From positions 19,659,001 through 19,723,000 of the forward strand of contig OU612067.1 of the NCBI GenBank assembly GCA_914767715.1: a stretch of DNA of 64,000 bases, in the 5' to 3' direction. A program made the position numbers and the translations under genes. Shown one piece after another: positions 41,701 through 47,829 of this stretch. Below the pieces are notes generated by a model. It did not search any database. It was given only the letters and a program-made list of their open reading frames with translations, and had not been told where the DNA came from. This DNA is from Membranipora membranacea. Its lineage: Eukaryota > Bryozoa > Gymnolaemata > Cheilostomatida > Membraniporidae. The first letter of the stretch is position 1, and each line of letters opens with the position of its first letter.

Positions 41701-44700
41701 TGGTAACCATCTGTTGGCATGTTGAAAATTTGCTTATTTCTGTCTCAGCTCAAAACGACAGCGATATTGTGTTGAACATGTCTTCGATGGGGCAATGAGA
41801 ATAGTATTATCAGGGTACAGATACCCATGGTAATCAAATCTATATGCCAACAAGGTATCCATTCGGTTTTATCATGTCTCAGTAACGGCTTCTCTTGTTG
41901 TAGGCAAGGAGAGAAGGTATTATCATTTATAGTATTGGCATCGGACCTGCAATTGATGAAGTTGAACTTAACAGAATAGCCGGAGAAGTTAACCAGGTCT
42001 ATCACGTCGAGACATACGATGACATCGCTACACTCAAACAGAACATTGGTGTGGATCTAAACAAATGTTACAACCCACTAGGTAAGAATATACACTATAC
42101 CTGTACCGTCACTGTTCATTGTAACTATGATACTGATCATAAAAGTGTTGAAACCTTTATTTGTAAGGCTCTCCGATATATAAGTAATCCACGCAATCTT
42201 TCACCATTCACATTTTTTGTGATGATGATGATAAACTTTAGCAATTATTGTGTTGATGCATTTTTTCCTCTACTCTGAGAGGGGTAACAAAATGGATAAG
42301 TTTTTACATACCAAGTAGGTATATGAGTGTATGCATGTGTTTCAGTGATCACAGCTGTTATAGAGCAACCTTCAGGTAACTTTTTTTTTTCTTTCACACA
42401 TTCAAAAAAATAAAGAGGTGGTTATAGGTCCTTGTTGTTTTTGGGATTGTACTGATCAGGACCCACTTGCCAGCACTCCCCTGTGGACTATATGGTACAT
42501 AATCAGATCTAGGCGTTTTGCAAACAAATATGGGATGAGCATAAAAGCGTAGCTACTATCACCCATCAGACAGCAAGTCAGTTGATGATTAGAACAAGTT
42601 TGATCAAGTTGACCCTCCCCCTCCACTGGTGACGCTGCAGGCAAAAAGACTGCAGCGTCACCAGTGAAGGGGACAACTAGTATGCAGGCGAACTGGATCA
42701 AACTTGCTCTAGGGGACAGATATTCTGCAGTGTAGCCAATTGGTAGGCTTTCAGTCATTATGAGTGACCCTCCTACTACCCTTTTAGGTATCTGTAAAAC
42801 TTCACCACTAAGCACCAAAAATAAGAAATACAACTATCATTCATTATAGCTCACCAAAATAATGCTTTATCATTGCTTTGTTGAATTTAACTTATGCCGG
42901 TTTTGATGCACCCCTTTGAACCCTATAGTTTCTACAGGTTGTTTTGGTTATGTTAATGATGGAATCTGCCTGGAATATAGCCCGATGTAAACTGAAACAT
43001 GTTGGAGCTACACAGAGATATTTCAGAGGGTCCATGACAGAACAAATAACCTTTCCTGAATTGACCAGCAACTTATGGATAATCTGTTCAAAATACTTCT
43101 TAAGCGATCGAGAGACCTCATACCCACAATGCATCTGACTCCTCAATTGGATCATAATGGATCAAGTTTGATCCAGTTTTCTCCCATTTGAGGTGCTTTC
43201 TTGTGACAGGGAATCAGCTTGCTGAAAGAGGAGGGAACCTGCTAATGCTGATTTAGATTTGTACCAGAGTGGTTAGATGGCGTTGCCCTGTAGATAAGAC
43301 AGGCAAGCTGTACTTTGGTCAACCCTGACTGTAAATAATCTTTGCTTACAGCTGCTGTTAATGGAGGTTATGGATCATGGGGACCTTACTCTGAATGCTC
43401 TGTAACCTGTGGTTCTGGTACCAGGACAAGAACTCGGGCATGTGACAGCCCCCCACCACGTAATGGTGGTGCAGACTGTGAAGGACCCTCAACTAGAACA
43501 TCAAGATGTAGACTGGCCTCATGTACTGGTGGTCCTCCTACACGTAAGTAATCACAGGCTATGATAATATTGTCAGGGGTGGATTAAATCAATGTGTTTA
43601 CCTGGTTAGTCCAGAACTCCAAGTTCCCTCTAAAACTTGTCATAAGTTAATGATGTTTTTATGTGACTTTTTCGGACTTGCAACTAATATCTGCAATCCC
43701 TATAAGGCATGAAGGAAATGTTGAAGCAGATGCATAGACGTTTTTAATTATTTTATTTCAACAGTGGATTCTAAATAAATCTGTAAACTTGCGTATAATA
43801 ATAAATATATAAAATATATTAACTCAATAAACGGATCCCACCAAATTCAACTAGGGATTTCAGGTCTTTCCAGTCAAAAGATATATTATGAGAAAGTCAA
43901 TTTGCCGACTGGCCTATACCCAACCCGACCAAGCGAAGCCAACACATTGGCTATTTATGAGCGGGCCACAGTAAATGAATCAATCACCCAATTTTATTTG
44001 ATCATATCTAAATCTAGATTTATAGTGATTCTTGTTTTATATTCTCTTGGTTTGTCTCATGTTTTGTCTTTTTACTGAACAAGCTCATTTCTTTTTATGT
44101 TTGTTGAAGATCATTCATGGAGTTTTTCTTCTGTTTGAATCCTTGATCAATGAAATAAGCCCGTTATATTTGTATTTTGACAGGACCACCCGGTTGGACA
44201 GATTGGGAGTTTAGTTCCTCGTGCTCTGTGACATGTGGAGAAGGTACTCAGGAGGTGTCCAGAGTGTGTCAGTATGCTGATGGCTGTCAGCTAGGTCAGG
44301 TGGAGAGCAGGACTGTCACATGTCAGCGAGACTCATGTAGCCGTGAGTGCTTAAATTACCAAATTTTGTTGTTTAGATATTTCATAGGAAATAAATTAGC
44401 TGTGGGATAGGTAAACACCTGTGGGACTCAAACCCACAACTCTTACGGCAGTGAATAGCAAGTGTTTAGCGCCGCTTGCTTTTTACTGCCAGGCGATTGG
44501 TGCCGCAGGAGCTGTGGGAGTTATATTTGTATTGAAAGGAATTGTTGTCATGTTGGTCTGGGCTAAACTTGATATATTTCTACCCTTATTAAGAGATTGA
44601 ATTTTCAGTAAAATAGATGTGGGGGTTAGATTTGTATTGAAAGGAATTGTCATATGGTTCCGGACCACAACTTACCAATTTCAAAACTGTATTACCATTC

Positions 44701-46004
44701 CAAAGCCAAACACGGCCCAGATAGAACAGTGTGTTCCACTCTTGAAGAGAAAACACTTTTAAATGATAGTTTATATATGTGATAATAAAATAACGCGACC
44801 AGTTCTCATTCAAGACCTAGCACTAATTAAAAGTGGAAGTTGTCCGCTTCCTTCTCACAGGTCCATAACTCCTTGTCCCTGATCCAGACCAGGACCTTCT
44901 GAATTCATTCATTGTTATCTCAACATTTCTATTTTGCAGCATTGCCTAACAGAGATCAATGTGGAGGACCTAGTGGCCTGAATGTCATGTTCGCTTCTCA
45001 AGGAATCAACTCTAACGGGCCCAACTCGTACTTTGCAGTAGATTTGATCGCTAACGTATCAGCTCTACTTTCGGTAAGTTAACTTTTTTTTACTCCATGT
45101 AAATAATCGATATAAAAAGTTACTAGAATTGAGTAAAAAAGTCGGGTCGGTAGTGTGGATGCATGGATAACAGCTGTCCAGACAAATTGGAGTTGTTGAA
45201 AAGCATATAGGAAACCTACCCATATTGCTAGTCTTTGCTAACCATTAGAAAAATAGCGGCTCCAGTGTGGACAAATCAGCTTATCTTGTTGATGTTGTTT
45301 TATCTTGTCGCCAACCAACTTAAAACTAAACCTCTTTGACCACAAATAGATCACATACTCTCTGAGCTTTGATTTATTAAAATTTATAGCATAGGCTCAA
45401 TCACATTTTTAGTTTGCTCCCGAGTGGTTTGATATATTCGATATTGTGTGCTTAGGCAACAATGTTGGCTTCATGCGCAATCTTTTGTGTCATGCTTACA
45501 ATCATTGCTTGACTAACATACAACTCAATGTTTATTTAGGTTGATGGAGATAGAGTGAGGACCAGCCTTACACTGAGCGACTGCTCATGTGGTAAGAACA
45601 CAGGCTACGACCTGACCAGATACAGAAACTTTGAGGATGTGTATAATCACCTTCATGACCTTGACCTTGGAGACACCGCATCACTTCTGCGCAAAGTGAG
45701 AGAAAGCAACAGAATCACCCCAAGTGTGAGCGACAGGTTCGCTCTGTCCGATCGCAGATCACAAATTCTCGTGTACATGTTTGACACTAATGACGCAATC
45801 AGTCCTGACGCGATCTCTGAGGCCAAGAAACTCAAGTTGGCGGGTGTGGGTGTCTATGCTGCAGTGCTGTCGAGAGATGTAGATCTCAGTCTTGTCAGGC
45901 AGATAGTATCACAGCCTGAGAACGCACACATGCAGGTTGTGGATACATCAAGCTCTCAGGCTTACATAGACAGTCTCTTCAGATCACTTTGTGGTACTCA
46001 GTAG
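8636..46004 (+). CDS. Giant secreted vWA-Ig-TSP1 mosaic protein (whole gene)
   Basis: Splicing the exons listed below gives one continuous frame of 8,310 coding bases (2,769 residues plus stop), or slightly more with microexons. Order: signal peptide, vWA1, Ig1-13, vWA2, TSP1 1-9, vWA3, TSP1 10-11, C-terminal vWA-like domain, stop TAG at 46002-46004. There is no membrane helix or GPI-like tail, so the product should be secreted. Introns between domains are almost all phase 1, the signature of shuffled extracellular modules. vWA plus TSP1 is known in adhesion proteins such as coral coadhesin and, independently, apicomplexan TRAP proteins; vWA plus many Ig domains recalls hemicentin. I know no named family with this exact order. 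Likely role (inference): matrix, adhesion or recognition protein with metal-dependent ligand binding. Some exon borders could shift, and the gene could in principle be two genes, but every junction keeps the frame. Confidence 0.8.
8715..13325. other. Intron 1 of the mosaic gene
   Basis: 4.6 kb of AT-rich sequence with no conserved domain in any frame. The only candidate coding piece is the 21-base microexon at 11017-11037. Regulatory elements are plausible in a long first intron, but I cannot point to one. Confidence 0.5.
11017..11037 (+). CDS. Candidate microexon (21 nt) after the signal peptide
   Basis: Flanked by cactcttgcag and gtaaga. It is 21 bases, fits phase 1 on both sides, and would insert about seven residues (D-E-M-E-R-P-K) between signal peptide and vWA1. 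Not required for the frame, so possibly alternative or cryptic. Confidence 0.35.
13326..18040 (+). CDS. vWA domain 1 (exons 13326-13524, 17101-17302, 17873-18040)
   Basis: A complete von Willebrand factor A domain with all metal-ion-dependent adhesion site (MIDAS) elements: IIIVLDSSTS (DxSxS) in the first exon, then GGGTNTH (the MIDAS Thr) and VAIVITDGQS (the MIDAS Asp) in the second. The third exon starts in phase 0 and gives the last strand and helix (LMFALGVG ... VFQAVSYDEL), closing with a Cys at 18038-18040. A matching Cys lies at the domain start (D-C-P), so the two probably bridge. The exon then runs straight into a Pro/Thr linker and Ig1. Splices: ag/at at 13326, cg/gtatgt after 13524 (phase 2), ttttag before 17101, gtgagt after 17302. 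Known role of such domains: divalent-cation-dependent protein binding. Confidence 0.88.
14243..14278 (+). CDS. Candidate microexon (36 nt) within vWA1
   Basis: Flanked by ttgtttacacag and gtaaga; a nearer acceptor (ctttcag) would give 24 bases instead. Both lengths are multiples of three and open in the phase-2 frame of the neighbouring exons. It would lengthen the loop after FHLNAN. The domain length already matches vWA2 without it, so it would be an optional insert. Confidence 0.25.
15240..15251 (+). CDS. Candidate microexon (12 nt) within vWA1
   Basis: Acceptor taccttttcag, donor gtaaga, 12 bases, phase 2 on both sides and open. Very short, so chance occurrence is a real possibility. Confidence 0.2.
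   Translation, partial: ACH
15300..15355. repeat. GC-rich foldback hairpin in an intron
   Basis: Near-perfect inverted repeat: aaaccagggagggtggga on the left and tcccaccctccctgattt-like complement on the right, continuing into the flanks (ccttattaaa / attaaacctt), with almost no loop. No coding capacity. It is either a foldback element or a source of structured intronic RNA. Confidence 0.6.
16247..16261 (+). CDS. Candidate microexon (15 nt) within vWA1
   Basis: A strong acceptor (tatttttatttcag) and donor gtaaga bound 15 bases, in frame with neighbouring phase-2 exon ends and with the two candidates upstream. It would add A-I-S-K-A-type residues next to E-K-T-R. Optional at best. Confidence 0.3.
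18041..18522 (+). CDS. Pro/Thr linker and Ig-like domain 1 (exons to 18238, and 18399-18522)
   Basis: A short Pro/Thr linker (TTPTPADPLPPSP) follows vWA1. The Ig domain then has Cys in TLRC, Trp in LSWF and the second Cys in FDCVL, split by a phase-0 intron between the C and E strands. The second exon ends in phase 1 (donor gttcgt). Length of about 85 residues is normal for a short Ig-like domain. Confidence 0.8.
19721..20011 (+). CDS. Ig-like domain 2 (single exon)
   Basis: Acceptor tttcttctag, donor gtagag, 97 codons, phase 1 at both ends. Core residues: Cys in SIVC, Trp in LVWL, Cys in YECHV. The Y-x-C motif is the classical F-strand form here. Confidence 0.85.
20046..20157. repeat. MITE, GATCAAG family, copy 1
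   Basis: A 112-bp element with imperfect terminal inverted repeats. The left end is tagaccaggtttg; the right end is gcaggcaattggattaaa followed by cttgatcta. The right arm matches the elements at 22596 and 42590. It sits 34 bases after the Ig2 exon. Confidence 0.55.
20553..20653. repeat. Foldback element in intron
   Basis: Terminal inverted repeats ctggtagtagcatttcat and atgaaatgctactaccag, plus a second inner inverted pair (gatttcattatcaa / tttgataatgaaat). About 100 bp, non-coding. Confidence 0.65.
20742..22546 (+). CDS. Ig-like domain 3 (exons 20742-20877 and 22404-22546)
   Basis: First exon: Cys in SLTC and Trp in LYWYRDGG. A phase-2 intron of 1.5 kb follows; the second exon has Cys in FECRV and ends in phase 1 (gtataa). 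The splice halves join without a gap in the domain. The D-G after WYR and the ECR around the second Cys recur in the later Ig repeats. Confidence 0.8.
20878..22403. other. Intron inside Ig3
   Basis: 1.5 kb, AT-rich, with a (ta)n run near 20929-20942 and a half-copy of the gcattgtggga motif at 22289-22301 preceded by gggaattccag. No coding content seen. Confidence 0.5.
22596..22705. repeat. MITE, GATCAAG family, copy 2
   Basis: 110 bp; ends tagatcaagttttatc and the inverted form gatcgaaataaatcta; sub-terminal inverted repeat tgtttgcctgca / tgcaggcaaac. Same family as 20046 and 42590. Confidence 0.65.
23120..24309 (+). CDS. Ig-like domain 4 (exons 23120-23267 and 24182-24309)
   Basis: Cys in TLEC and Trp in LLWV are in the first exon; after a phase-2 intron the second exon carries the second Cys in GHKCIV and ends in phase 1 (gtaaga). 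The second half is the most diverged of the split Ig domains. Confidence 0.75.
23887..23932. repeat. Short palindromic cluster
   Basis: Repeated gctagctaac / gcgctagctaa blocks in alternating orientation that can fold on themselves. Intronic, no coding. Confidence 0.45.
24421..24492. repeat. Tandem duplication, 2 x 36 bp
   Basis: The unit starting tgcttacactgacata and ending attaacatg occurs twice head to tail with one base difference. Intronic, between Ig4 and Ig5. Confidence 0.8.
25538..26302 (+). CDS. Ig-like domain 5 (exons 25538-25722 and 26182-26302)
   Basis: Cys in DLVC, then the GTSRDTQVVWY block that recurs in Ig6-Ig10. A phase-0 intron is followed by EYIVN and Cys in YECRV, ending in phase 1 with ATC-A before gtatgt. 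Acceptors are ctattttcag and atttatag. Confidence 0.82.
26571..26852 (+). CDS. Ig-like domain 6 (single exon)
   Basis: 94 codons, phase 1 to phase 1. Core: Cys in TAVC, GTSPDTQLVWYVDG, then GYVENEY and Cys in PECRLVFPP. The usual Tyr two residues before the second Cys is absent, a trait shared by repeats 7-11. Confidence 0.88.
27116..27181. repeat. Foldback element, GCATTGTGGGA family, full copy
   Basis: Terminal inverted repeats tcccacaatgca and tgcattgtggg flank about 40 bases that contain ggaattccagga. Half-copies with the same right end occur at 14979-14991, 22289-22301 and 39845-39857, and another paired copy at 32670-32721. Confidence 0.6.
27241..27525 (+). CDS. Ig-like domain 7 (single exon)
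   Basis: 95 codons. Cys in NLIC, NGTSSDIRLTWERDG, then NQIVNEY and Cys in MTCRMEF. Linker LPGPPVI at the start is shared with Ig3 and Ig6. Confidence 0.86.
27832..28119 (+). CDS. Ig-like domain 8 (single exon)
   Basis: 96 codons, acceptor aattctaacag, donor gtatgg. Cys in TLQC, GTSSKTKLIWYKNGREI, Cys in IECRLEF. Phase 1 at both ends, so this exon could be skipped or duplicated without breaking the frame. Confidence 0.87.
28432..28716 (+). CDS. Ig-like domain 9 (single exon)
   Basis: 95 codons. Cys in QLVC, GTSKDTALVWYRDGKVIDRS, DYVMNIYEL, Cys in LECRLNFPP. Among the closest to the consensus of the expanded group. Confidence 0.88.
29132..29419 (+). CDS. Ig-like domain 10 (single exon)
   Basis: 96 codons with no long ATG-started ORF, so a simple ORF scan misses it. 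Cys in TLFC, then LVWYNGNQPVDDSY, GYIVNQYDV, Cys in LECRLVYPPTG. Acceptor attttctgtag, donor gtacat; phase 1 both sides. Confidence 0.87.
29913..30191 (+). CDS. Ig-like domain 11 (single exon)
   Basis: 93 codons. Cys in RLVC, GTHPDTMVIWLRDGRTVD, GYVLNEYDF, Cys in LDCVVRFPPTGL. The second-Cys context is DCV rather than ECR. Confidence 0.87.
30495..31231 (+). CDS. Ig-like domain 12 (exons 30495-30604 and 31069-31231)
   Basis: Cys in TLSC in the first exon; a phase-0 intron after D-M-M-L; Trp in TWHRED opens the second exon, then DYIVNTFDI and Cys in YECRL. Ends phase 1 (T before gtatgt). Confidence 0.82.
31795..32121 (+). CDS. Ig-like domain 13 (single exon)
   Basis: 109 codons. Cys in NLTC, Trp in LIWLDP, Cys in YECKV. 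Diverged from the 6-11 group. It ends with a short charged linker (DEPEERG) leading to vWA2. Confidence 0.82.
32345..32365 (+). CDS. Candidate microexon (21 nt) between Ig13 and vWA2
   Basis: Acceptor cccacgttcttcag, donor gtaagt, 21 bases, phase 1 both ends and open (G-Y-R-S-D-G-S). It would extend the linker between Ig13 and vWA2. The direct join 32121 to 32795 is also in frame. Confidence 0.45.
32670..32721. repeat. Foldback element, GCATTGTGGGA family, short paired copy
   Basis: Left arm tcccatgatgcaa and right arm ttgcattgtggga, with ggaatttccaggg between them; 52 bases, intronic. Confidence 0.55.
32795..34624 (+). CDS. vWA domain 2 (exons 32795-32897, 33214-33362, 33956-34107, 34432-34624)
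   Basis: Four exons, phases 1-2-1-0-1. MIDAS complete: VIVLDSSTS, then GGGTNTH split over the 33362/33956 junction, then LIILTDGNS. C-terminal part: ISIGVGVD-like strand (IYSIGVGVD) and VYYAEDYNSL. A Cys near each end (D/N-C-A-Q at the start, GPCPDE at the end) could bridge as in vWA1. It is the closest relative of vWA1, consistent with internal duplication. Confidence 0.88.
34625..35203. other. Intron between vWA2 and TSP1-1, with a long palindrome
   Basis: No exon seen. Contains the 68-base palindrome described separately at 34909-34976. Confidence 0.5.
34909..34976. repeat. 68-bp near-perfect palindrome
   Basis: Symmetric about ggcgatcgcc: left arm cacagtcagcccttaaaagc, right arm the complement ending gggctggctgtg, with few mismatches and no loop. 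Short atttttag blocks flank both sides. It resembles a foldback element or a degenerate MITE. Confidence 0.65.
35204..35374 (+). CDS. TSP1 repeat 1
   Basis: 57 codons, phase 1 to 1. Motifs: EWSRWSPCSVTCGPG and six Cys in the standard spacing. The WxxW motif is the known C-mannosylation site, and the CSVTCG motif the known O-fucosylation site of TSP1 repeats. It resembles TSP1 repeat 9, which closes the array, more than repeats 2-8. Confidence 0.9.
35764..35955 (+). CDS. TSP1 repeat 2
   Basis: 64 codons. A Thr/Pro linker (EPATPAPTPTF) precedes SEWTRWSRCSVTCGQG and the six-Cys domain (ends RCYERECTVRP). First member of the expanded 2-8 group; the acceptor lies in aatgctttag as in its siblings. 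Confidence 0.9.
36174..36368 (+). CDS. TSP1 repeat 3
   Basis: 65 codons: DPATTAAPTPTF linker, EWTRWSRCSVTCGTG, end RCYERECTRRP. Like repeat 2 it has the basic RRSRRRDC block after the CSVTCG motif. Confidence 0.9.
36705..36899 (+). CDS. TSP1 repeat 4
   Basis: 65 codons: DPATTATPTPTF linker, CSVTCGQGRRSRSRDC, end RCMEQECRSRP. Repeats 4-8 have SRSRDC, while 2-3 have SRRRDC, giving the order of duplication. Confidence 0.9.
37192..37398 (+). CDS. TSP1 repeat 5 (first of the 455-bp array)
   Basis: 69 codons. The linker is lengthened (PATTATPTLAPIPTF) and the domain reads ISQWTRWSRCSVTCGQG, ending RCMERACTGPP. Starts of repeats 5, 6, 7 and 8 are each exactly 455 bases apart. Confidence 0.9.
37647..37853 (+). 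CDS. TSP1 repeat 6
   Basis: 69 codons: linker DPATTATPTPAPTPTF, then ISEWTRWSRCSVTCG, six Cys, ends MERACTGPP. Phase 1 both ends, so unit gain or loss keeps the frame. Confidence 0.9.
38102..38308 (+). CDS. TSP1 repeat 7
   Basis: Identical to repeat 6 at protein level except for Glu to Lys just before WTRW (ISKWTRW). 69 codons, same splice sites. Confidence 0.9.
38557..38763 (+). CDS. TSP1 repeat 8 (last of the array)
   Basis: 69 codons; DPTTTATPTPAPTPTF linker, WSQCSVTCGQG, CIQGDDG, ends MEQECTTGP. Its 5' intron is clearly a copy of those before repeats 6 and 7, but with more substitutions. Confidence 0.9.
39373..39543 (+). CDS. TSP1 repeat 9
   Basis: 57 codons, no Thr/Pro stalk: EPTVVSDWTEWSPCSVTCGPG, CTRGTDG, ends LCIDKICPRTE. 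Structurally pairs with repeat 1, so the two bracket the expanded block 2-8. Confidence 0.9.
40042..40050 (+). CDS. Candidate microexon (9 nt) before vWA3
   Basis: Acceptor tatattattacag, nine bases, donor gtaaac; phase 1 at both ends (V-D-P). It could join TSP1-9 to vWA3. Direct splicing is also in frame, and a 9-base exon is at the lower limit of what splicing handles. Confidence 0.3.
40471..42081 (+). CDS. vWA domain 3 (exons 40471-40691, 41054-41236, 41904-42081)
   Basis: MIDAS complete: IAFLLDTSSS, then HLGGTRTHDAL, then VFVITDGKS; C-terminal strand IIYSIGIGP and VYHVETYDDI, closing with C-Y-N-P. Internal introns are both phase 0. More diverged from vWA1 and vWA2 than those are from each other. 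Confidence 0.88.
42346..42375 (+). CDS. Candidate microexon (30 nt) after vWA3
   Basis: Acceptor catgtgtttcag, donor gtaact, 30 bases, phase 1 on both ends, open (V-I-T-A-V-I-E-Q-P-S). It would form a short linker between vWA3 and TSP1-10. Confidence 0.45.
42590..42711. repeat. MITE, GATCAAG family, copy 3
   Basis: 122 bp. Ends tagaacaagtttgatcaag and the inverted ggatcaaacttgctcta; inner perfect hairpin cactggtgacgctgcag / ctgcagcgtcaccagtg with a short loop. Best preserved of the three copies. A solo end lies near 43155-43180. Confidence 0.75.
43352..43543 (+). CDS. TSP1 repeat 10
   Basis: 64 codons. GSWGPYSECSVTCGSGTRTRTRAC, then a Pro/Asn-Gly loop (SPPPRNGGADC) typical of classical thrombospondin-type repeats, ends LASC. 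The second Trp of WxxW is replaced by Tyr. Confidence 0.88.
44184..44342 (+). CDS. TSP1 repeat 11
   Basis: 53 codons. GWTDWEFSSSCSVTCGEGT, VSRVC, YADGC, VTCQRDSC. Phase 1 both ends (C before gtgagt). Confidence 0.85.
44414..44515 (-). repeat. tRNA-related SINE fragment
   Basis: On the minus strand the B-box-like gggtttgagtccc is preceded by a tRNA-like segment and by the block caccaatcgcctggca, which is also present near 53378-53400. Intronic, between TSP1-11 and the last two exons. Confidence 0.45.
44940..46004 (+). CDS. C-terminal vWA-like domain without MIDAS (exons 44940-45073 and 45540-46004)
   Basis: Two exons joined in phase 0; the last contains the stop TAG at 46002. The fold pattern is vWA-like: an opening hydrophobic strand (LNVMFASQG), a helix (SYFAVDLIANVSALLS), a middle strand ILVYMFDTND where the MIDAS Asp would be, and a last strand GVGVYAAVLSRD followed by VVDTSSSQAY. 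The DxSxS motif is replaced by FASQGIN, and no GGT block is visible, so metal binding is unlikely. A Cys near each end (QCGG, LCGTQ). Could instead be another Rossmann-like module; vWA-derived is my preference. Confidence 0.75.
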
Positions 46005-46485
46005 AGTAACATGTTTTATCAGAGTGTGCGGTGCAGCAGGGTGGGGAGAGGTATAAGTCAATGAAATTGCGATCTACATGATTTATTAACAATTGCTACC
46101 TAGTTATACAATGTATGCTGCTAAGAATCAATTAATCGGCAGCGGCAAATTTTAAAAAACTATTTTTTGTTCAGTGCCGTTGCATACTCAATTGTTGTCA
46201 TAGTGAAGACTTTGTACTGTAGCTTTTAGATTGACTTTTGCTGTGATATTTAGCAACGATCTTAGTGTAGCTTAAATTTTGGCAAAAATAAGCCAACTAG
46301 CCTCAATCTGCACTTCTGTTCATTTGAAAACTTTCACCGTTTGTAACAAGCTTAATGATATTATATTTTTGATAGCTTATATTATTATTGTTTTTTTTTT
46401 GCATTGTGTAGCAATGAGTTTGAAGTCTTTCGGTATCCTGTTGCAACAAGCTTCAATAACGATGTCAATCGATCTTCAAATAATT

Positions 46486-46592
46486 AATAAATATGTTTTA
46501 GAAGGCACTTATAAATATGGGTATGAGAGAATTAGTTCTATAAATTGAATGTGCCATTTTTCAATATTTTTTATCTAGTTGACAACAATAAA
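46486..46592 (+). promoter_or_regulatory. Polyadenylation signals of the mosaic gene
   Basis: AATAAA occurs at 46486-46491 and again at 46587-46592, about 480-590 bases after the stop, in AT-rich sequence. Either could end the transcript. Confidence 0.5.
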
Positions 46593-46606
46593 CTGTAGAG
46601 ACATGT

Positions 46607-46830
46607 TCACTGCCTTTCCTTGAATAGTACCAAAAAATAGGGGAATGTTTCTGTGCTCCTAAAACAACAAACATGAACTTGATAACCATGAATCTCAACG
46701 ACGATGACATGAGAAAAACAGCTCAGGGTAGTCACTTTTAGGCATGTAAACTGGACAGCGCTGTTCTCTCGACATATCTGTCCCTTTACTATGACATTAG
46801 TATGACCAAGCCATGTCAACAGGCCCACTG
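46607..46830 (-). pseudogene. Remnant of a third small membrane-protein gene (copy C, exon 1)
   Basis: The minus-strand frame contains REN-x-x-x-x-FTCLKVTTL followed by a shorter hydrophobic stretch and YQVHVC. This parallels the CLKVTTL membrane segment and YQFC end of exon 1 in copies A and B. About 300 bases further upstream on the minus strand, 47087-47215 resembles 52500-52635, the upstream flank of copy A. The hydrophobic stretch is broken and no exon 2 or 3 is seen, so it is a relic. Confidence 0.45.
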
Positions 46831-46994
46831 GTGTGCGGCGTGGTCCATGTGATAAAGCTTAGTACAAACTATTATGAGTAATATAGTGCTCTGGTCAAAA
46901 CATAGAACCCAAGATTGTACGTATGTTTGACCAGTTGTGAGAAATGTGAAGAAATGTCCTATTGTATCCTTCCATACTTTTATCAAAATGACAG

Positions 46995-47056
46995 ACACAT
47001 CGGTGTCAAAACATATCGGTGTCAAAATCAAAACACATCGGTGTCAAAACACACCT
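46995..47056. repeat. Short tandem repeat, acacatcggtgtcaaa x3
   Basis: Three near-copies of acacatcggtgtcaaa in a row, each self-complementary in its core (acacatcggtgt). Non-coding. Confidence 0.7.
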
Positions 47057-47829
47057 AAAGATAAGACAACCCAAGAAAGCTTCCATGGGGGAAAATATAA
47101 TAATGTTAAATTTTCCCTGTTATCTAAGTATGATGATTCATATAAGTTTTGTCACTGGATAAAAATCTAAAATATTTACATATTCATGGTGGTTCTCAGG
47201 CCTTTCATGACACATCATCATTTCTCCACTAAAGATATACTCCCGTCTTTCTTCCTCAAGCTGAGCTTGGCGATGAAAGTTAGAACATGTCAAATTTAAG
47301 TTGAAAAGGACAGGAAGTTCTCGGCAATCTTCTTGAATAAGACACATATTAGAGTCTGCCCAGTATCATAATAACTTTGTTCAATGTCCAAACATTGTGT
47401 CTGAGTTTTGTTCCGTTAAACTATGTCTAAAATCTATTTTAATAAATGCTAGGGATATCATGCCTTTTCAACTCTTTGGTGTTTAATAGAAGAAAAAGTG
47501 AAGGAATTCAGGCGATATCCATACATTGGCCAACAAAAACATTGATTTTTAGTACCCTTTTATTTGTATTTAAATAATATACCATTGTTGTTTACACAAA
47601 ATATGAGCTTAGCTTTATAAACATATGACAGATGGGTGTAAGCAGTCAGATCAGAGAGAAATAGCCTTAAAATGTTTAAATATTAATGCGAAAACCTGAG
47701 AAACCAAGAACAGCTTGATAGACAACATTGTATGTGGTTTCTAAAAGGAGAATACAGGTTTCATATAGTAACTATTGACAGATCAGACAGATTGCATTCT
47801 TTGTAACACCTCTGAGAATTGATTGCGAG

